DNA of 64,000 nt from CAVZCK01 sp963798805 (GCA_963798805.1 CAWCVC010000010.1:1302001-1366000), one strand, 5' to 3'; counted from the stretch's first letter, positions 48,726 through 56,800 are shown. The notes: generated from the sequence alone by a model not told the origin. A program made the numbers and translations.

Positions 48726-49836
48726 CGCGAATGATCGGCGCCTTCTTCGTCGCGTGGAAACGAACGAGATCCGCGCGAAGGCCTATGGCGATTTCGCCCC
48801 GGTCGTCAAGCCCGACCGCGCGAGCCGGGTTGCGCGTCACTGTGGCGATAGCTTCCGGCAGCGTAATCGCCTCCGTCGACTGCTCCAGGAGCCGCGCGCC
48901 ATAAAGCAGAGAGCCGGGCACGTAATCGCTGGAGAGGATATCGAGCACTCCGCGGTCGCCGAGCTCGCGCGCCGAGACATTGCCGGAATGCGACATGCCG
49001 CGCACGATGTTCGGGGCGCCCATCAGCACCTGGAGCCCGGCTTTGTGCGAGGCCGCGGCCGATTCGACCGTGGTCGGGAATTCGGCGATCGCCATGCCGT
49101 CGCGCACGGCCTCCTCGACATGCTCGGGCGTCGCATCGTCATGGCTGGCGAGCGCCAGCCCGCGCTCTTTGGCAAATTGCACAACTGCGGCGCGGTTGCG
49201 CGCGCTGTAGCGGCGCTGATCCTCCTCGCGCTGGGCCATGAAGGTGTTCAGCTCCTCGTCGGTCATGCCGAATTTACCCGAGTAATACTCCTTATAGCGG
49301 CCGAGATCGGTGAATTGCCGCTGGCCGGGGGTGTGGTCCATGACCGAGAGGAGCCTGAGCCGCTTGCAATCGACCAGCGGCTCGAGCAGATCGATCATGC
49401 CGCCATAGCTGATTTCGCAGCGCCAGTGGAAATAATGGTCGGCCTTGAGCGCGCCGGAGATTATCTGCTCCTCGATGGTGTCGCTCATCTCGTTGAGAAG
49501 CTCGACGCGCGCCGACCGGCTGTGCACCTCGCCGACATAGAGTGCATTGAAGACAGTGGTGATCCCGGCGGCGGCGATTTCGCGGTCGTGCCCCAGCACG
49601 GCGGCATCGCAGGGCCAGAACGCACCGGGGCGCGGCATGACATGGCGTTCGAGATTATCGGTATGCAGCTCGATCAGGCCGGGAACGATGAAATCGCCCT
49701 CGCAATCGATGGCGGATGGAAGCTGGCTGCCGCCTTCGGAAATCTCCGCGATGAGGTCGCCCCGTGTCACGACCGTGCCGTCGATCACCCTGTCGGCGAG
49801 AACCAGGCGGGCATTGGTCAGGATGGTTTCCGTCAT
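48694..49836 (-). CDS. phnM: Ribosyl methylphosphonate triphosphate diphosphatase
   Basis: PhnM removes pyrophosphate from alpha-D-ribose 1-alkylphosphonate 5-triphosphate in the C-P lyase pathway. The 380-residue amidohydrolase has the metal-binding ELHTDNLERHVMPRPG, GITTVFNALYVGE, LLSVMDHTPGQRQF and LASHDDATPEHVEEA motifs. Its start overlaps the stop of the exonuclease gene as ATGA, and its end overlaps phnN. No phnGHIJKL genes occur in this window. Confidence 0.95.
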   Translation of the reverse strand: MTETILTNARLVLADRVIDGTVVTRGDLIAEISEGGSQLPSAIDCEGDFIVPGLIELHTDNLERHVMPRPGAFWPCDAAVLGHDREIAAAGITTVFNALYVGEVHSRSARVELLNEMSDTIEEQIISGALKADHYFHWRCEISYGGMIDLLEPLVDCKRLRLLSVMDHTPGQRQFTDLGRYKEYYSGKFGMTDEELNTFMAQREEDQRRYSARNRAAVVQFAKERGLALASHDDATPEHVEEAVRDGMAIAEFPTTVESAAASHKAGLQVLMGAPNIVRGMSHSGNVSARELGDRGVLDILSSDYVPGSLLYGARLLEQSTEAITLPEAIATVTRNPARAVGLDDRGEIAIGLRADLVRFHATKKAPIIRDVWRGEKKIA

Positions 49837-50843
49837 TCGGTCTCGTCTTCCTCATAGCCCAAGAGCGACAGCGCCCGGGCCTTCATTCCATTCAGACCGG
49901 CATAATATACGAGCGCTTCTTCGCGCCCGTGTGTCACCCAGATCTCGCTGGCGCCGGTCTCTTTCATGGTCCCGGTCAGATCGTCCCAATCAGCGTGATC
50001 CGAGATCACCAGCGGCAGCTCGACCAGCCGCTGCTTGGCGCGCGCCCGGATCTGCATCCAGCCGGACGCAGCGCAGGCAACCGGGTCGGGCAGCCGCCGC
50101 GACCAGCGGTCGGAAAGGGCGCTCGGCGGCGCCAGCACGATCTCGCCCTGCAGATCGGCCTTCGCCATCCCGGCAACCGGCCGGATATCGCCGAGCGCGA
50201 TGCCCATCTCCCGGTAAGCCTCGCATAGCCGGATCAACGCGCCGTGGAGATAGATCGGCCTATCATAACCCGCCCGTCGCAGCTCCGCGATCACCCTCTG
50301 GCATTTACCCAGAGCATAGACACCGATCAGATGGCAGCGTTCGGGAAAAAGCTCGCGCGACTTGAGCAGCTTGGCGATCTCGCTCTCGACCGACGGCTGG
50401 CGGAAGACAGGCAGGCCGAAGGTCGCCTCGGTGATGAAGAGATCGCATTTGACCAGTTCGAAGCCGGCGCAGGTTGGGTCGGCGCGGCGCTTGTAATCGC
50501 CGGAGACAACAGCGCAGGCACCGGCATATTCAAGCAGGATCTGCGCGCTGCCGAGGATATGCCCGGCCGGATAGAGGGTAAGGCGGACATCGCCGCAATC
50601 TACGCTTTCCCCATAGGCGGTTGGCTGCCGGCTGCCGGCAAAATCCTCGCCATAGCGCACGGCCATGATCTTGAGGGTTTCTTCGGTCGCCAGCAACGCC
50701 CCATGGCCGGGCCGCGCGTGGTCGGAATGACCATGGGTGATGATGGCGCGGTCCACCGGCCCGATCGGATCGATAAAGGCGCGCGCCGGCGCACAATAAA
50801 GACCTTCCGGCCGCACCACCAGCCAGTTCCGCGGATGTATCAA
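49833..50843 (-). CDS. Ligase-associated DNA exonuclease (metallo-beta-lactamase fold)
   Basis: The protein of about 336 residues has the metallo-beta-lactamase motif ITHGHSDHARPGHG, then PAGHILGSAQILLE, VVSGDYKRR and LPLVISDHADWDDL. It is close to the family normally encoded beside an ATP-dependent DNA ligase and Lhr-type helicase, and related to mRNA 3'-end processing factors. A TTG at 50843 gives the usual length; ATG at 50939 would add an unrelated basic leader. No ligase gene is adjacent. Instead it is coupled to phnM by an ATGA overlap. Confidence 0.85.
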   Translation of the reverse strand: MIHPRNWLVVRPEGLYCAPARAFIDPIGPVDRAIITHGHSDHARPGHGALLATEETLKIMAVRYGEDFAGSRQPTAYGESVDCGDVRLTLYPAGHILGSAQILLEYAGACAVVSGDYKRRADPTCAGFELVKCDLFITEATFGLPVFRQPSVESEIAKLLKSRELFPERCHLIGVYALGKCQRVIAELRRAGYDRPIYLHGALIRLCEAYREMGIALGDIRPVAGMAKADLQGEIVLAPPSALSDRWSRRLPDPVACAASGWMQIRARAKQRLVELPLVISDHADWDDLTGTMKETGASEIWVTHGREEALVYYAGLNGMKARALSLLGYEEDETE

Positions 50844-50993
50844 TGCTGTTGTCCTGAATGAGCGCGAGCGGCCTCGCAACAACGCGCCCGCGCAACCTAT
50901 CACGAAAGCACCACATATGTCCCTCCCGCTCGGGTGCAAGCCGGGCGTCTGGCTTTTTCAACTGCGGGAAAGCGCCAGCGCGAGGTCGATATC

Positions 50994-51059
50994 TAGTGTG
51001 GCGTCTCGCAATTGCCTTCCCCCTTTCGCAGCGGCCTCGGCAAGGCAATTGCCACACTA
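50994..51059. repeat. TA-flanked palindrome with GTGTGGC ends
   Basis: TAGTGTGGC at the left is the inverse of GCCACACTA at the right, and CAATTGCCTT pairs with AAGGCAATTG. It has the same layout as the element at 14154. Confidence 0.8.
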
Positions 51060-51073
51060 AAGCATTGAGTTTG

Positions 51074-51484
51074 CTAGTGTCCCTTTGGTGCGCCCATGTC
51101 GGCATGGCGGTAAATCATCTGCCAATCGCCGTCTTTCCTCGCGAACACCTCTGTCACGCGGATACGCATCTCGACCGGCTCGTCCCTACCTCGAACGCGG
51201 ACGCGGGCGATCTGAAAGCCCGTCCAGAAGGCGAGATGGTCGTCCGCCCGCATCTGCAGGATCTCGAATCTGGAGGTGCCCTCCGGCTGAAAGAAATCTG
51301 CATCCTTGCTGTAGCGCTTCGCGACCTCCGCCGCACCGCTGATACTGTCGCCACCGGGGCTGTGGAAAGTCGCCGCGCCATGATGCGGAACCATGGCGTC
51401 GACCCCGGCACCGTCCCCGTTGACATAGGCCGCCGCGGCACGCTCGCGCGTCTCGAAAGACTTTTCGAAAGGCTGCTTTGTCAT
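51074..51484 (-). CDS. SnoaL/NTF2-like protein
   Basis: The 136-residue protein has the pattern of the SnoaL or DUF4440-type NTF2-like fold: an N-terminal helix with RERAAAAYVNGDGAGVDAMV, then strands including ATFHSPGGDSISGAAEVAKRY and a final VTEVFARKDGDWQMIYRHAD. Such domains act as small enzymes or ligand binders; the role here is not known. The ATG at 51484 is chosen by the fold; the frame is open 114 bases further upstream. Confidence 0.78.
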   Translation of the reverse strand: MTKQPFEKSFETRERAAAAYVNGDGAGVDAMVPHHGAATFHSPGGDSISGAAEVAKRYSKDADFFQPEGTSRFEILQMRADDHLAFWTGFQIARVRVRGRDEPVEMRIRVTEVFARKDGDWQMIYRHADMGAPKGH

Positions 51485-51964
51485 CGTAACACCTGATCTT
51501 TCCAGCCTAACGGCAGGGGGCCGACCGCGGTTCCGCCTCGGTCCGCGGGCGACTGCAGCGGCAGAAGCCATGCATAGCCCCGCTGTTTGCCGGCACATCG
51601 CGCCAGCGTGTGCTCCTTTATCGCCACAAGCTCTGGGCTTTAGAGGCGTTCTAAGCTTTTGTGTTGTTTCGTTTTTTTGCCATATCCGCGGTGCGGATAA
51701 TTCTTGACAAATGCAGTCGGAAATCGCTTCCTATCAGCCCTGATCCGTCGCGATACGTTTCGCCGGATGGGCAAGCGTCCGATGGCTGGCGAGGCGGCCG
51801 CCGCCGGGCGCCTTCGAGCATCGGACCGAAAAGCACGGCCCCGCGAAGGCGGGGCTGCGAAAGCGGTTTTCGGACAAATCCGATGCCAAAACAAATAGGT
51901 AGAGCGGCGCTTCCGATTTCAATTAAAAGTCCGCCGCTCCAGACAAACTCCAGGAATTCGATCG
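51485..51964. other. Intergenic region with a decayed repeat
   Basis: No gene was seen in these 480 bases between the SnoaL-like gene and the cysteine-rich gene. The part around 51650-51720 is AT-rich with a T-run. A copy of the two-hairpin repeat fills 51814-51941. Confidence 0.65.
51814..51941. repeat. Two-hairpin repeat, copy A5, extra apical hairpin, TA ends lost
   Basis: The body matches copy A2, including the GGCCCCGC/GCGGGGCT apex and the AGAGCGGCG/CCGCCGCTC second hairpin. The flanking TA has become TC at the left and CC at the right, which suggests an older insertion. Confidence 0.85.
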
Positions 51965-52345
51965 ATGAGCGAAAACCTCCTGCGAGCAATCCACGCCCAT
52001 GCGCTGGCGATGTCGAGCATTGAATCGCGCGTCCTCGACCATGGCGAGACGCTGGTCGGCTTGGGCTTCCGCTGCTGGCTGGCCGGCTACCGCGAAGGCC
52101 GCGTCGATTGCTGGCAGCATTGCTGGGATCTGTTCTGCCGTGAGCTCGGCGGCAGCAATGCACAGCTTGCGGTTCGCGAGCTGTCGAACCGGGTTAACGC
52201 CGTTCGCTATACCGGCTTGCGCGAGATCGAGCTGCTGCCGGTGGGATGCCGATGTTTCTGCCGCGACGAATGTCTGGCAGTCACGCCCGCGCACGAAGCA
52301 CCATCCCTCCGGCACCGGACGATCGGCGTAATCAACTTGATGTGA
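51965..52345 (+). CDS. Cysteine-rich protein of unknown function
   Basis: The 126-residue product has no signal peptide and eight cysteines. Cys37, 49, 53 and 58 lie in a Trp-rich helix (DCWQHCWDLFC). Cys95, 97, 99 and 103 lie in GCRCFCRDEC. The pairing of two four-cysteine groups suggests metal or iron-sulfur binding, but I do not recognise a family. The codon pattern is like that of the neighbours. It starts 23 bases after a decayed repeat copy. Confidence 0.6.
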   Translation: MSENLLRAIHAHALAMSSIESRVLDHGETLVGLGFRCWLAGYREGRVDCWQHCWDLFCRELGGSNAQLAVRELSNRVNAVRYTGLREIELLPVGCRCFCRDECLAVTPAHEAPSLRHRTIGVINLM

Positions 52346-52370
52346 ACTCCGTAGGCGAACCAAATCGGCC

Positions 52371-52401
52371 AATAAAAAAGCCGTTCCGGGGTAGAACGGC
52401 T
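52371..52401 (-). terminator. Rho-independent terminator reading leftward
   Basis: On the minus strand AGCCGTTC pairs with GAACGGCT around a 7-base loop, and TTTTTT follows. It is 336 bases downstream of the nearest minus-strand gene, so it could end that transcript or an unrecognised small RNA. Confidence 0.7.
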
Positions 52402-52425
52402 GAGTTATCGCAGGGTTGCAAAAAA

Positions 52426-52468
52426 GGGGGTGAGAGGGCGGGCCGAAGGGGGCATTGGGGGGTGGGGG
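52426..52468 (+). other. G-tract cluster with quadruplex potential
   Basis: Within 43 bases there are six runs of three to six G (GGGGG, GGG, GGG, GGGGG, GGGGGG, GGGGG) separated by 1-5 bases. This satisfies the usual G-quadruplex pattern on the plus strand. Confidence 0.6.
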
Positions 52469-52523
52469 CGAAGGCCCGCGCCTCTCTGGGGAATCGAAAA
52501 AGCGAATGTCTGGTTTTATCGTC

Positions 52524-52550
52524 GGCAGACGAAGCTGAGCTTCGTCTGCC
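52524..52550. repeat. Perfect 27-base palindrome
   Basis: GGCAGACGAAGCT is followed by a single G and then its exact reverse complement AGCTTCGTCTGCC. There is no T-run beside it. It could be a protein-binding site or a transposon-related palindrome. Confidence 0.75.
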
Positions 52551-52736
52551 TTGGGGTATCCTGCCAGACTCGCTCTTGCACCAGCCTCAATCCTCAGTCT
52601 TCACGCAAAACTGACCAAAGTTGAGATACACGTTACACCTGCTGCGCTCCAGCAATACTCTGGCTCATAGGCGTTTATACTCGACGCAACAAACGCAACG
52701 CTTACTAAACTGTACGCAACTTACAAACTAAACAAA

Positions 52737-52925
52737 TCAATGAATTCTCTTCTTGTGATGTGGGAGGCTCAAACTGCTCTTCAAGACCTCCGCCTCAAAT
52801 TTTATCTCTTCACCCCGTAATTTCCTCGCCAGCATTTCCAGTAGAGAAGCGTGCATTCGTCTCTCGGGTTCCAGGTGCGGCGGATTCGAAGCCAAGAACC
52901 GAAGGATGTCCTGATAGTCCGCCAT
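52737..52925 (-). CDS. Small hypothetical protein in a low-GC island
   Basis: From the ATG at 52925 the product is 62 residues (MADYQDILRFLASNPPHLEP, then a helical basic tail). ATGs at 52943 and 53030 would give 68 or 97 residues. No family is recognised. The surrounding DNA is lower in GC than the rest of the window, and codon use is correspondingly different. That may mean foreign origin or that the frame is not a gene. Confidence 0.4.
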   Translation of the reverse strand: MADYQDILRFLASNPPHLEPERRMHASLLEMLARKLRGEEIKFEAEVLKSSLSLPHHKKRIH

Positions 52926-53184
52926 GTACGCTCCGCTTACCATCAGCTCCGATGTGTCTTTTGTGCCCCTACCGTGTGTCAAAACTATGGCCCGAGCATT
53001 AAATGCGCTTGACACTGGCTTCGACGCCACGGTTATGAGCTAGTTATCCACAACCAGCCATTGCGTCAAGCCATTTGAAGCCGGCCCGCGGACGGCTTTT
53101 CCTGTGCAAGGGCGCCGGCCGCCTCGCCGCCGGACGCGCCGAATCGCATAAGCTCCGCCTCGTCATTTTCGACGAGGAGGAAGC

Positions 53185-53973
53185 ATGGCGGACTTTCCTA
53201 CACATCTCGGCTGGGGCGCGATCGGCGCCGGGCTGGCCGCGTCGGCGACCTATGCCGCCGACATCGTTCCGGACGGCGATCTGTTGACGCTGACCATCGC
53301 CGGCGTCATCGGCAGCATCCTCCCCGACATCGATCTGGAAAAAGCCGTGCCGTCGCGTCTGCTGTTCACATTTCTCGGCTTGCTGATGGCATTCATCGTA
53401 CTGTTCAGCTTCAAGGCCTCCTATTCGATCGCCGAGCTCTGGCTGATCTGGTTGGCCGTCTTCGTTGCCATCCGTTTCGGCGCCTTTCACCTGTTTCACC
53501 GCACCGCCATCCACCGGGGCATCTTTCACTCGGTCCTCGCCGGCCTGTTCTTCATGGCGCTGACCACGGTCATCATGGCCTATCCGCTCGGCCGGGAGGC
53601 GATCGTCGCCTGGATGGGCGGCCTGTTCGTCTTTCTGGGCTACCTCATCCATCTCGTTCTGGATGAAATCTATGCCGTGGATTTCAGCGGCGCGCGGCTC
53701 AAACGCTCATTCGGAAGCGCGCTGAAATTTGCCGAATGGCAGTCGCCGAGCTCATCGTTGCTGATGGCGGGCGCGCTCGTCGTGGTGCTCATGATTACGC
53801 CGCCCTCATCCGAGTTCCGGCACATCATGCGGCCCTCGCAGATTTCGGAATTCTTCCGTGAGCGGATGTTCCCGCAGAATGGCTGGTTCAAATCGCATGC
53901 CGCGGCAACGGCCGCGATCCCGGCTGCGCATCGGACGGCATCCGCCGGCGGCGCGCCACGCCGCGCGGAATAG
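53185..53973 (+). CDS. DUF457 (YdjM-like) predicted membrane metal-dependent hydrolase
   Basis: The 262-residue protein has five or six hydrophobic segments and the polar motifs of the family: PTHLGWG at the N-terminus, GSILPDIDL, AIHRGIFHSV and YLIHLVLDEI. The His and Asp residues are placed to bind a metal. The C-terminal 30 residues are Ala-rich and unlike the family, and they run straight into the stop TAG formed by a palindromic repeat. The repeat may have altered the end. Confidence 0.85.
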   Translation: MADFPTHLGWGAIGAGLAASATYAADIVPDGDLLTLTIAGVIGSILPDIDLEKAVPSRLLFTFLGLLMAFIVLFSFKASYSIAELWLIWLAVFVAIRFGAFHLFHRTAIHRGIFHSVLAGLFFMALTTVIMAYPLGREAIVAWMGGLFVFLGYLIHLVLDEIYAVDFSGARLKRSFGSALKFAEWQSPSSSLLMAGALVVVLMITPPSSEFRHIMRPSQISEFFRERMFPQNGWFKSHAAATAAIPAAHRTASAGGAPRRAE

Positions 53974-54075
53974 AGCATTGGACAGAAAAGTGCGAAGCGG
54001 TTTTCGGATAAATCCGATGCCCAAGCAGACAGATAGATCGGCGCATCCGATTCCGATCTATGATCCGCCGCTCTA
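53971..54075. repeat. TA-flanked two-hairpin repeat, copy A6
   Basis: It begins TAGAGCATTGGACAGAAAAG and ends GATCCGCCGCTCTA, with TA at both ends. Its TAG is the stop codon of the DUF457 gene ending at 53973. Confidence 0.88.
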
Positions 54076-54096
54076 GCCTCCGGCGGGAAAGGGCGC

Positions 54097-54126
54097 AAAA
54101 AAAAGCCGCAGAAGCGATCTGCGGCT
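54097..54126 (-). terminator. Terminator of the 27-residue membrane peptide gene
   Basis: AGCCGCAGA pairs with TCTGCGGCT around a 5-base loop. On the minus strand a run of eight T follows. It starts about 45 bases after the stop codon of the short gene. Confidence 0.85.
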
Positions 54127-54168
54127 TTGATTGTAAGATAAGTTATAGGCTACGATGCATGGCCGTTA

Positions 54169-54252
54169 TCAGACCATGCCGAGGATGACCGCGGCAACGA
54201 AGCCGAATGCAAGGATTGTCGCAATCGTTTTCCAACTTGCGGTCAATGCCAT
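54169..54252 (-). CDS. Very small single-helix membrane peptide
   Basis: The 27-residue product is MALTASWKTIATILAFGFVA followed by AVILGMV: one short basic/polar start and one transmembrane helix. It is preceded by GGGAGGCGAACG, a strong ribosome-binding site at good spacing, and followed by a clear rho-independent terminator. The three signals together make a real gene likely despite the length. The family is not known to me. Single-helix peptides of this kind often modulate larger membrane complexes. Confidence 0.72.
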   Translation of the reverse strand: MALTASWKTIATILAFGFVAAVILGMV

Positions 54253-54638
54253 CGTTCGCCTCCCAGATTATGGCCAAATATCGCTGCACGGGTTCGGACC
54301 CAACGCGTGCAGGACGGCCGTTGCTCGGATAAATGGCGGCCCGGGTCTCCCGATGTCGGAGAGAGCGGCCGAAGACCACCCATTCGGAACTGAGGATGTT
54401 AAGGTCTTCTATGGCTCGCTTGCAAGAAAATATTATCATGCACTGCAATATCGCTACGCACAAGCGTTGCTTGTCATAATAGATCCACGAATTGGAATAC
54501 GATGAATTCCTTATTTAATGAAAGAATAGCGCGCGTCCGCTTCTGAACCAGGCCGAAACGGGCAAAGCTGCCTCTTGATTCAGCGCGCCAACTCTTGCCA
54601 AGGTGGCAGATGTCACACTCAATTCAAGGACCAGCCGC
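54253..54638. other. Intergenic, partly AT-rich
   Basis: No convincing gene in these 386 bases. A frame of 100-116 codons exists on each strand but lacks a ribosome-binding site and any domain pattern. The AT-rich part around 54420-54540 probably holds the promoters of the short membrane peptide (leftward) and the reductase (rightward). Confidence 0.55.
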
Positions 54639-55625
54639 ATGACCTTCGAAGCCTTGCTCATCTCGAAATCCGAAAGCGGAGGACAAACGGCCGGATGGAC
54701 CTCTCTGACCGAAGACGACCTGATGGACGGCGACGTCACCGTGCGGGTGACGCATTCGACGATCAACTATAAGGACGGCCTCGCAGTCACCGGAAAGGCG
54801 CCGGTCATCCGCCGCTGGCCGATGATCCCCGGCATCGACTTCGCCGGCACGGTGACGCGCTCGTCTCATCCCGATTTCCGCGAAGGCGGCGAGGTTCTCA
54901 TCAATGGCTGGGGCCTCGGCGAGACGCATTATGGCGGCTATTCGCAGATGGCGCGCGTGAAAGGCGACTGGCTGCTGCCGGTTCCCGCTGGCCTCACCCG
55001 CGCCGACTGCATGGCCATCGGCACCGCCGGCTATACCGCCATGCTCTGCGTGCTCGCTCTCGAAGCCCATGGCGTCAAGCCCGATAGCGGGCCGGTGCTG
55101 GTCACCGGAGCGGCCGGCGGCGTGGGCAGCGTTGCCGTCGCGCTGCTGGCGCGGCTTGGCTATCAGGTGGCAGCGAGCACCGGCCGTCCAGAGGAGGCGG
55201 ACTACCTCAAATCGCTGGGCGCCTCGGAGATCCTGCCGCGCGACGAGTTCTCCACCGCTCCAAAGCCGCTCGCCAGAGAGCGCTGGGCCGGCGCGGTCGA
55301 TGTCGCAGGCAGTTCGACCCTCGCCAATGTGCTCTCGCAGACGAAATATGGCGGCACCGTCGCCGCCTGCGGCCTGGCCCAGGGCATGGACCTGCCGACG
55401 AGCGTTGCGCCTTTCATCCTGCGCAGCGTCACGCTGGCCGGCATCGACTCGGTCATGGCTCCGAAAGCGAAACGGCAGGACGCCTGGACGCGGTTGGCGA
55501 AGGATCTCGACCTTGCCAAGCTTCATGCGATGACCGAGACGCGCCCGGTCCGCGATGTCGTGGCACTGGCGCCCGAGATCCTCGCCGGCAAGATCAGAGG
55601 CCGGGTCATTCTCGAAGTGGCGTAA
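54639..55625 (+). CDS. acuI: Acrylyl-CoA reductase-like MDR oxidoreductase
   Basis: The 328-residue zinc-independent medium-chain reductase resembles AcuI/YhdH, which reduces acryloyl-CoA to propionyl-CoA with NADPH. It has HSTINYKDGLAVTGK, PMIPGIDFAGTV, the NADPH motif VLVTGAAGGVGSVAVALLA and the cofactor-selecting ASTGRPEEADYLK. The start at 54639 (MTFEALL) has AAGGA upstream. It is convergent with a LysR gene. The function is set by family; the physiological substrate is not proven. Confidence 0.85.
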   Translation: MTFEALLISKSESGGQTAGWTSLTEDDLMDGDVTVRVTHSTINYKDGLAVTGKAPVIRRWPMIPGIDFAGTVTRSSHPDFREGGEVLINGWGLGETHYGGYSQMARVKGDWLLPVPAGLTRADCMAIGTAGYTAMLCVLALEAHGVKPDSGPVLVTGAAGGVGSVAVALLARLGYQVAASTGRPEEADYLKSLGASEILPRDEFSTAPKPLARERWAGAVDVAGSSTLANVLSQTKYGGTVAACGLAQGMDLPTSVAPFILRSVTLAGIDSVMAPKAKRQDAWTRLAKDLDLAKLHAMTETRPVRDVVALAPEILAGKIRGRVILEVA

Positions 55626-55666
55626 GCTCACGCAAGGCTCCCGGGCGGTCAGAATATGCCGCCCTT

Positions 55667-56524
55667 TCACGGCAGCGCCGATGGCAGCGCCGATACGATC
55701 TGCTTCAGACTGGCGAGGATCGGCTCATAAGCTTCCTCGTCGCGGTCCTCCGGATAGACGGCGTAAACCGGATAGACAAATCGCGGCGAGCGCTTCACCA
55801 GCGCGAGTTCGCCGCTCTCGATGTGGCGCTTTGCGGTGCGGATCGGAAAATAGGCCGCACCGCCCGTCGCAAGCAGAGTGCCGATGCCCACGGCGCCGAG
55901 CTCGAGCGACAGGCCGGGCAGATGCCGGTTCGGGAAGGCGAGCGCGTGATCCGCCTGGAATTCCGGCCCCCAATTGACGAACACGTAATTGGCGAGCGGC
56001 TCCCGCCCCGCCGGTCCGGCGGACACCATTACCAGCTCCTCATCGAACAGATGCTCGATGACGAGGCCGGGCCGGTTCGTCGGCCGGTACATCACGGCAA
56101 GGTCGAGCGTTCCCTCGATCAGCCGGTCCATCAGGCCGATCGACGAGCCGCTCATCGCGGTCACGGCGATGTCCGGAATATTTTCGCGCATCCAGGCGAG
56201 CCAGCCGAGCAGAAATCCATCCCAGAGACTGGGCGGCCCGCCGACGGACAAATGATCGCGATGCGCTTCGGCAAGCCTGACCTCCTGTCGCGCATGCTCC
56301 CAGACGCGGACGAGGGCGAGCGCGTGCTTGTGGAACTGCTCGCCGGCGGGGGTGAGCTTGGCGCCCGCTTTCGAGCGCTCCAACAAAGATTTGCCAAGAA
56401 GATCTTCTAGTGCCTTGACGCGCGTGCTGACCGTCGATTGCGTGATGTGCAGCCGTGCCGCCGCATCGACGAAGGAGCCGGTCTCCGCGATCGCCAAAAA
56501 GGTCCTGGCAAGGCTGATGTCCAT
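55667..56524 (-). CDS. LysR-family regulator
   Basis: The 285-residue protein has the N-terminal helix-turn-helix (LARTFLAIAETGSFVDAAARL; STVSTRVKALEDLLGKSL) and an effector domain. Its target is unclear: it converges on acuI and its start faces a short Lys/Ala-rich gene 134 bases away. The start at 56524 gives the normal family length. Confidence 0.9.
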   Translation of the reverse strand: MDISLARTFLAIAETGSFVDAAARLHITQSTVSTRVKALEDLLGKSLLERSKAGAKLTPAGEQFHKHALALVRVWEHARQEVRLAEAHRDHLSVGGPPSLWDGFLLGWLAWMRENIPDIAVTAMSGSSIGLMDRLIEGTLDLAVMYRPTNRPGLVIEHLFDEELVMVSAGPAGREPLANYVFVNWGPEFQADHALAFPNRHLPGLSLELGAVGIGTLLATGGAAYFPIRTAKRHIESGELALVKRSPRFVYPVYAVYPEDRDEEAYEPILASLKQIVSALPSALP

Positions 56525-56658
56525 GTCTCCACGCCGCTCGGCTGCGATCGAATTTTTCGATATTAAACACAGAAAAAATTCATTTGCTTAATGCCACGAC
56601 GCACCACAGATTTCAAATCTGCGGATGGATGATCCGCTTTACCCAGAGGTAGAAAGAA

Positions 56659-56757
56659 ATGAAGAAGAAGACTGAAAGCAAACCAAAGGCTGCTGCCAGC
56701 TCTACCAAGACGGAAGCCAAATCCGCCGCTGGTGCAAAAAAAGGCGGCAAAAAGTAG
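56659..56757 (+). CDS. Very small Lys/Ala-rich basic peptide
   Basis: The 32-residue product MKKKTESKPKAAASSTKTEA continues KSAAGAKKGGKK. It has 12 lysines and 8 alanines and no hydrophobic core, like the tails of histone H1-like or nucleoid proteins. AGAGG lies 10 bases upstream of the ATG. A terminator-like hairpin follows within 20 bases, so the unit appears complete. Its length makes chance possible, but the composition and flanking signals argue for a real gene. Confidence 0.6.
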   Translation: MKKKTESKPKAAASSTKTEAKSAAGAKKGGKK

Positions 56758-56774
56758 CGCTTTCGAAACAATTC

Positions 56775-56800
56775 AAGGGAAGAAGGAATTCTTCCCTTTC
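56775..56800 (+). terminator. Terminator-like hairpin after the basic peptide gene
   Basis: AAGGGAAGAA pairs perfectly with TTCTTCCCTT around a GGAA loop, followed by TCTCGTTTCT. The T-run is weak, so termination may be partial, with read-through into the gene at 56840. Confidence 0.6.

Larger units (their letters stand above)
52346..52736. other. Intergenic low-GC and G-tract region
   Basis: No gene was found in these 391 bases. The region holds a terminator-like hairpin, a run of G-tracts and a perfect 27-base palindrome, and then becomes clearly AT-richer up to about 53040. Confidence 0.6.

Noticed and set aside
53044..53052. A perfect DnaA-box sequence TTATCCACA
   Set aside because: It is a single box without neighbours, AT-rich unwinding repeats or origin-linked genes, so there is no case for a replication origin.
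54155..54505. 116-codon frame on the plus strand before the acuI-like gene
   Set aside because: It lies opposite the short membrane peptide and its terminator, has no ribosome-binding site and shows no family pattern.
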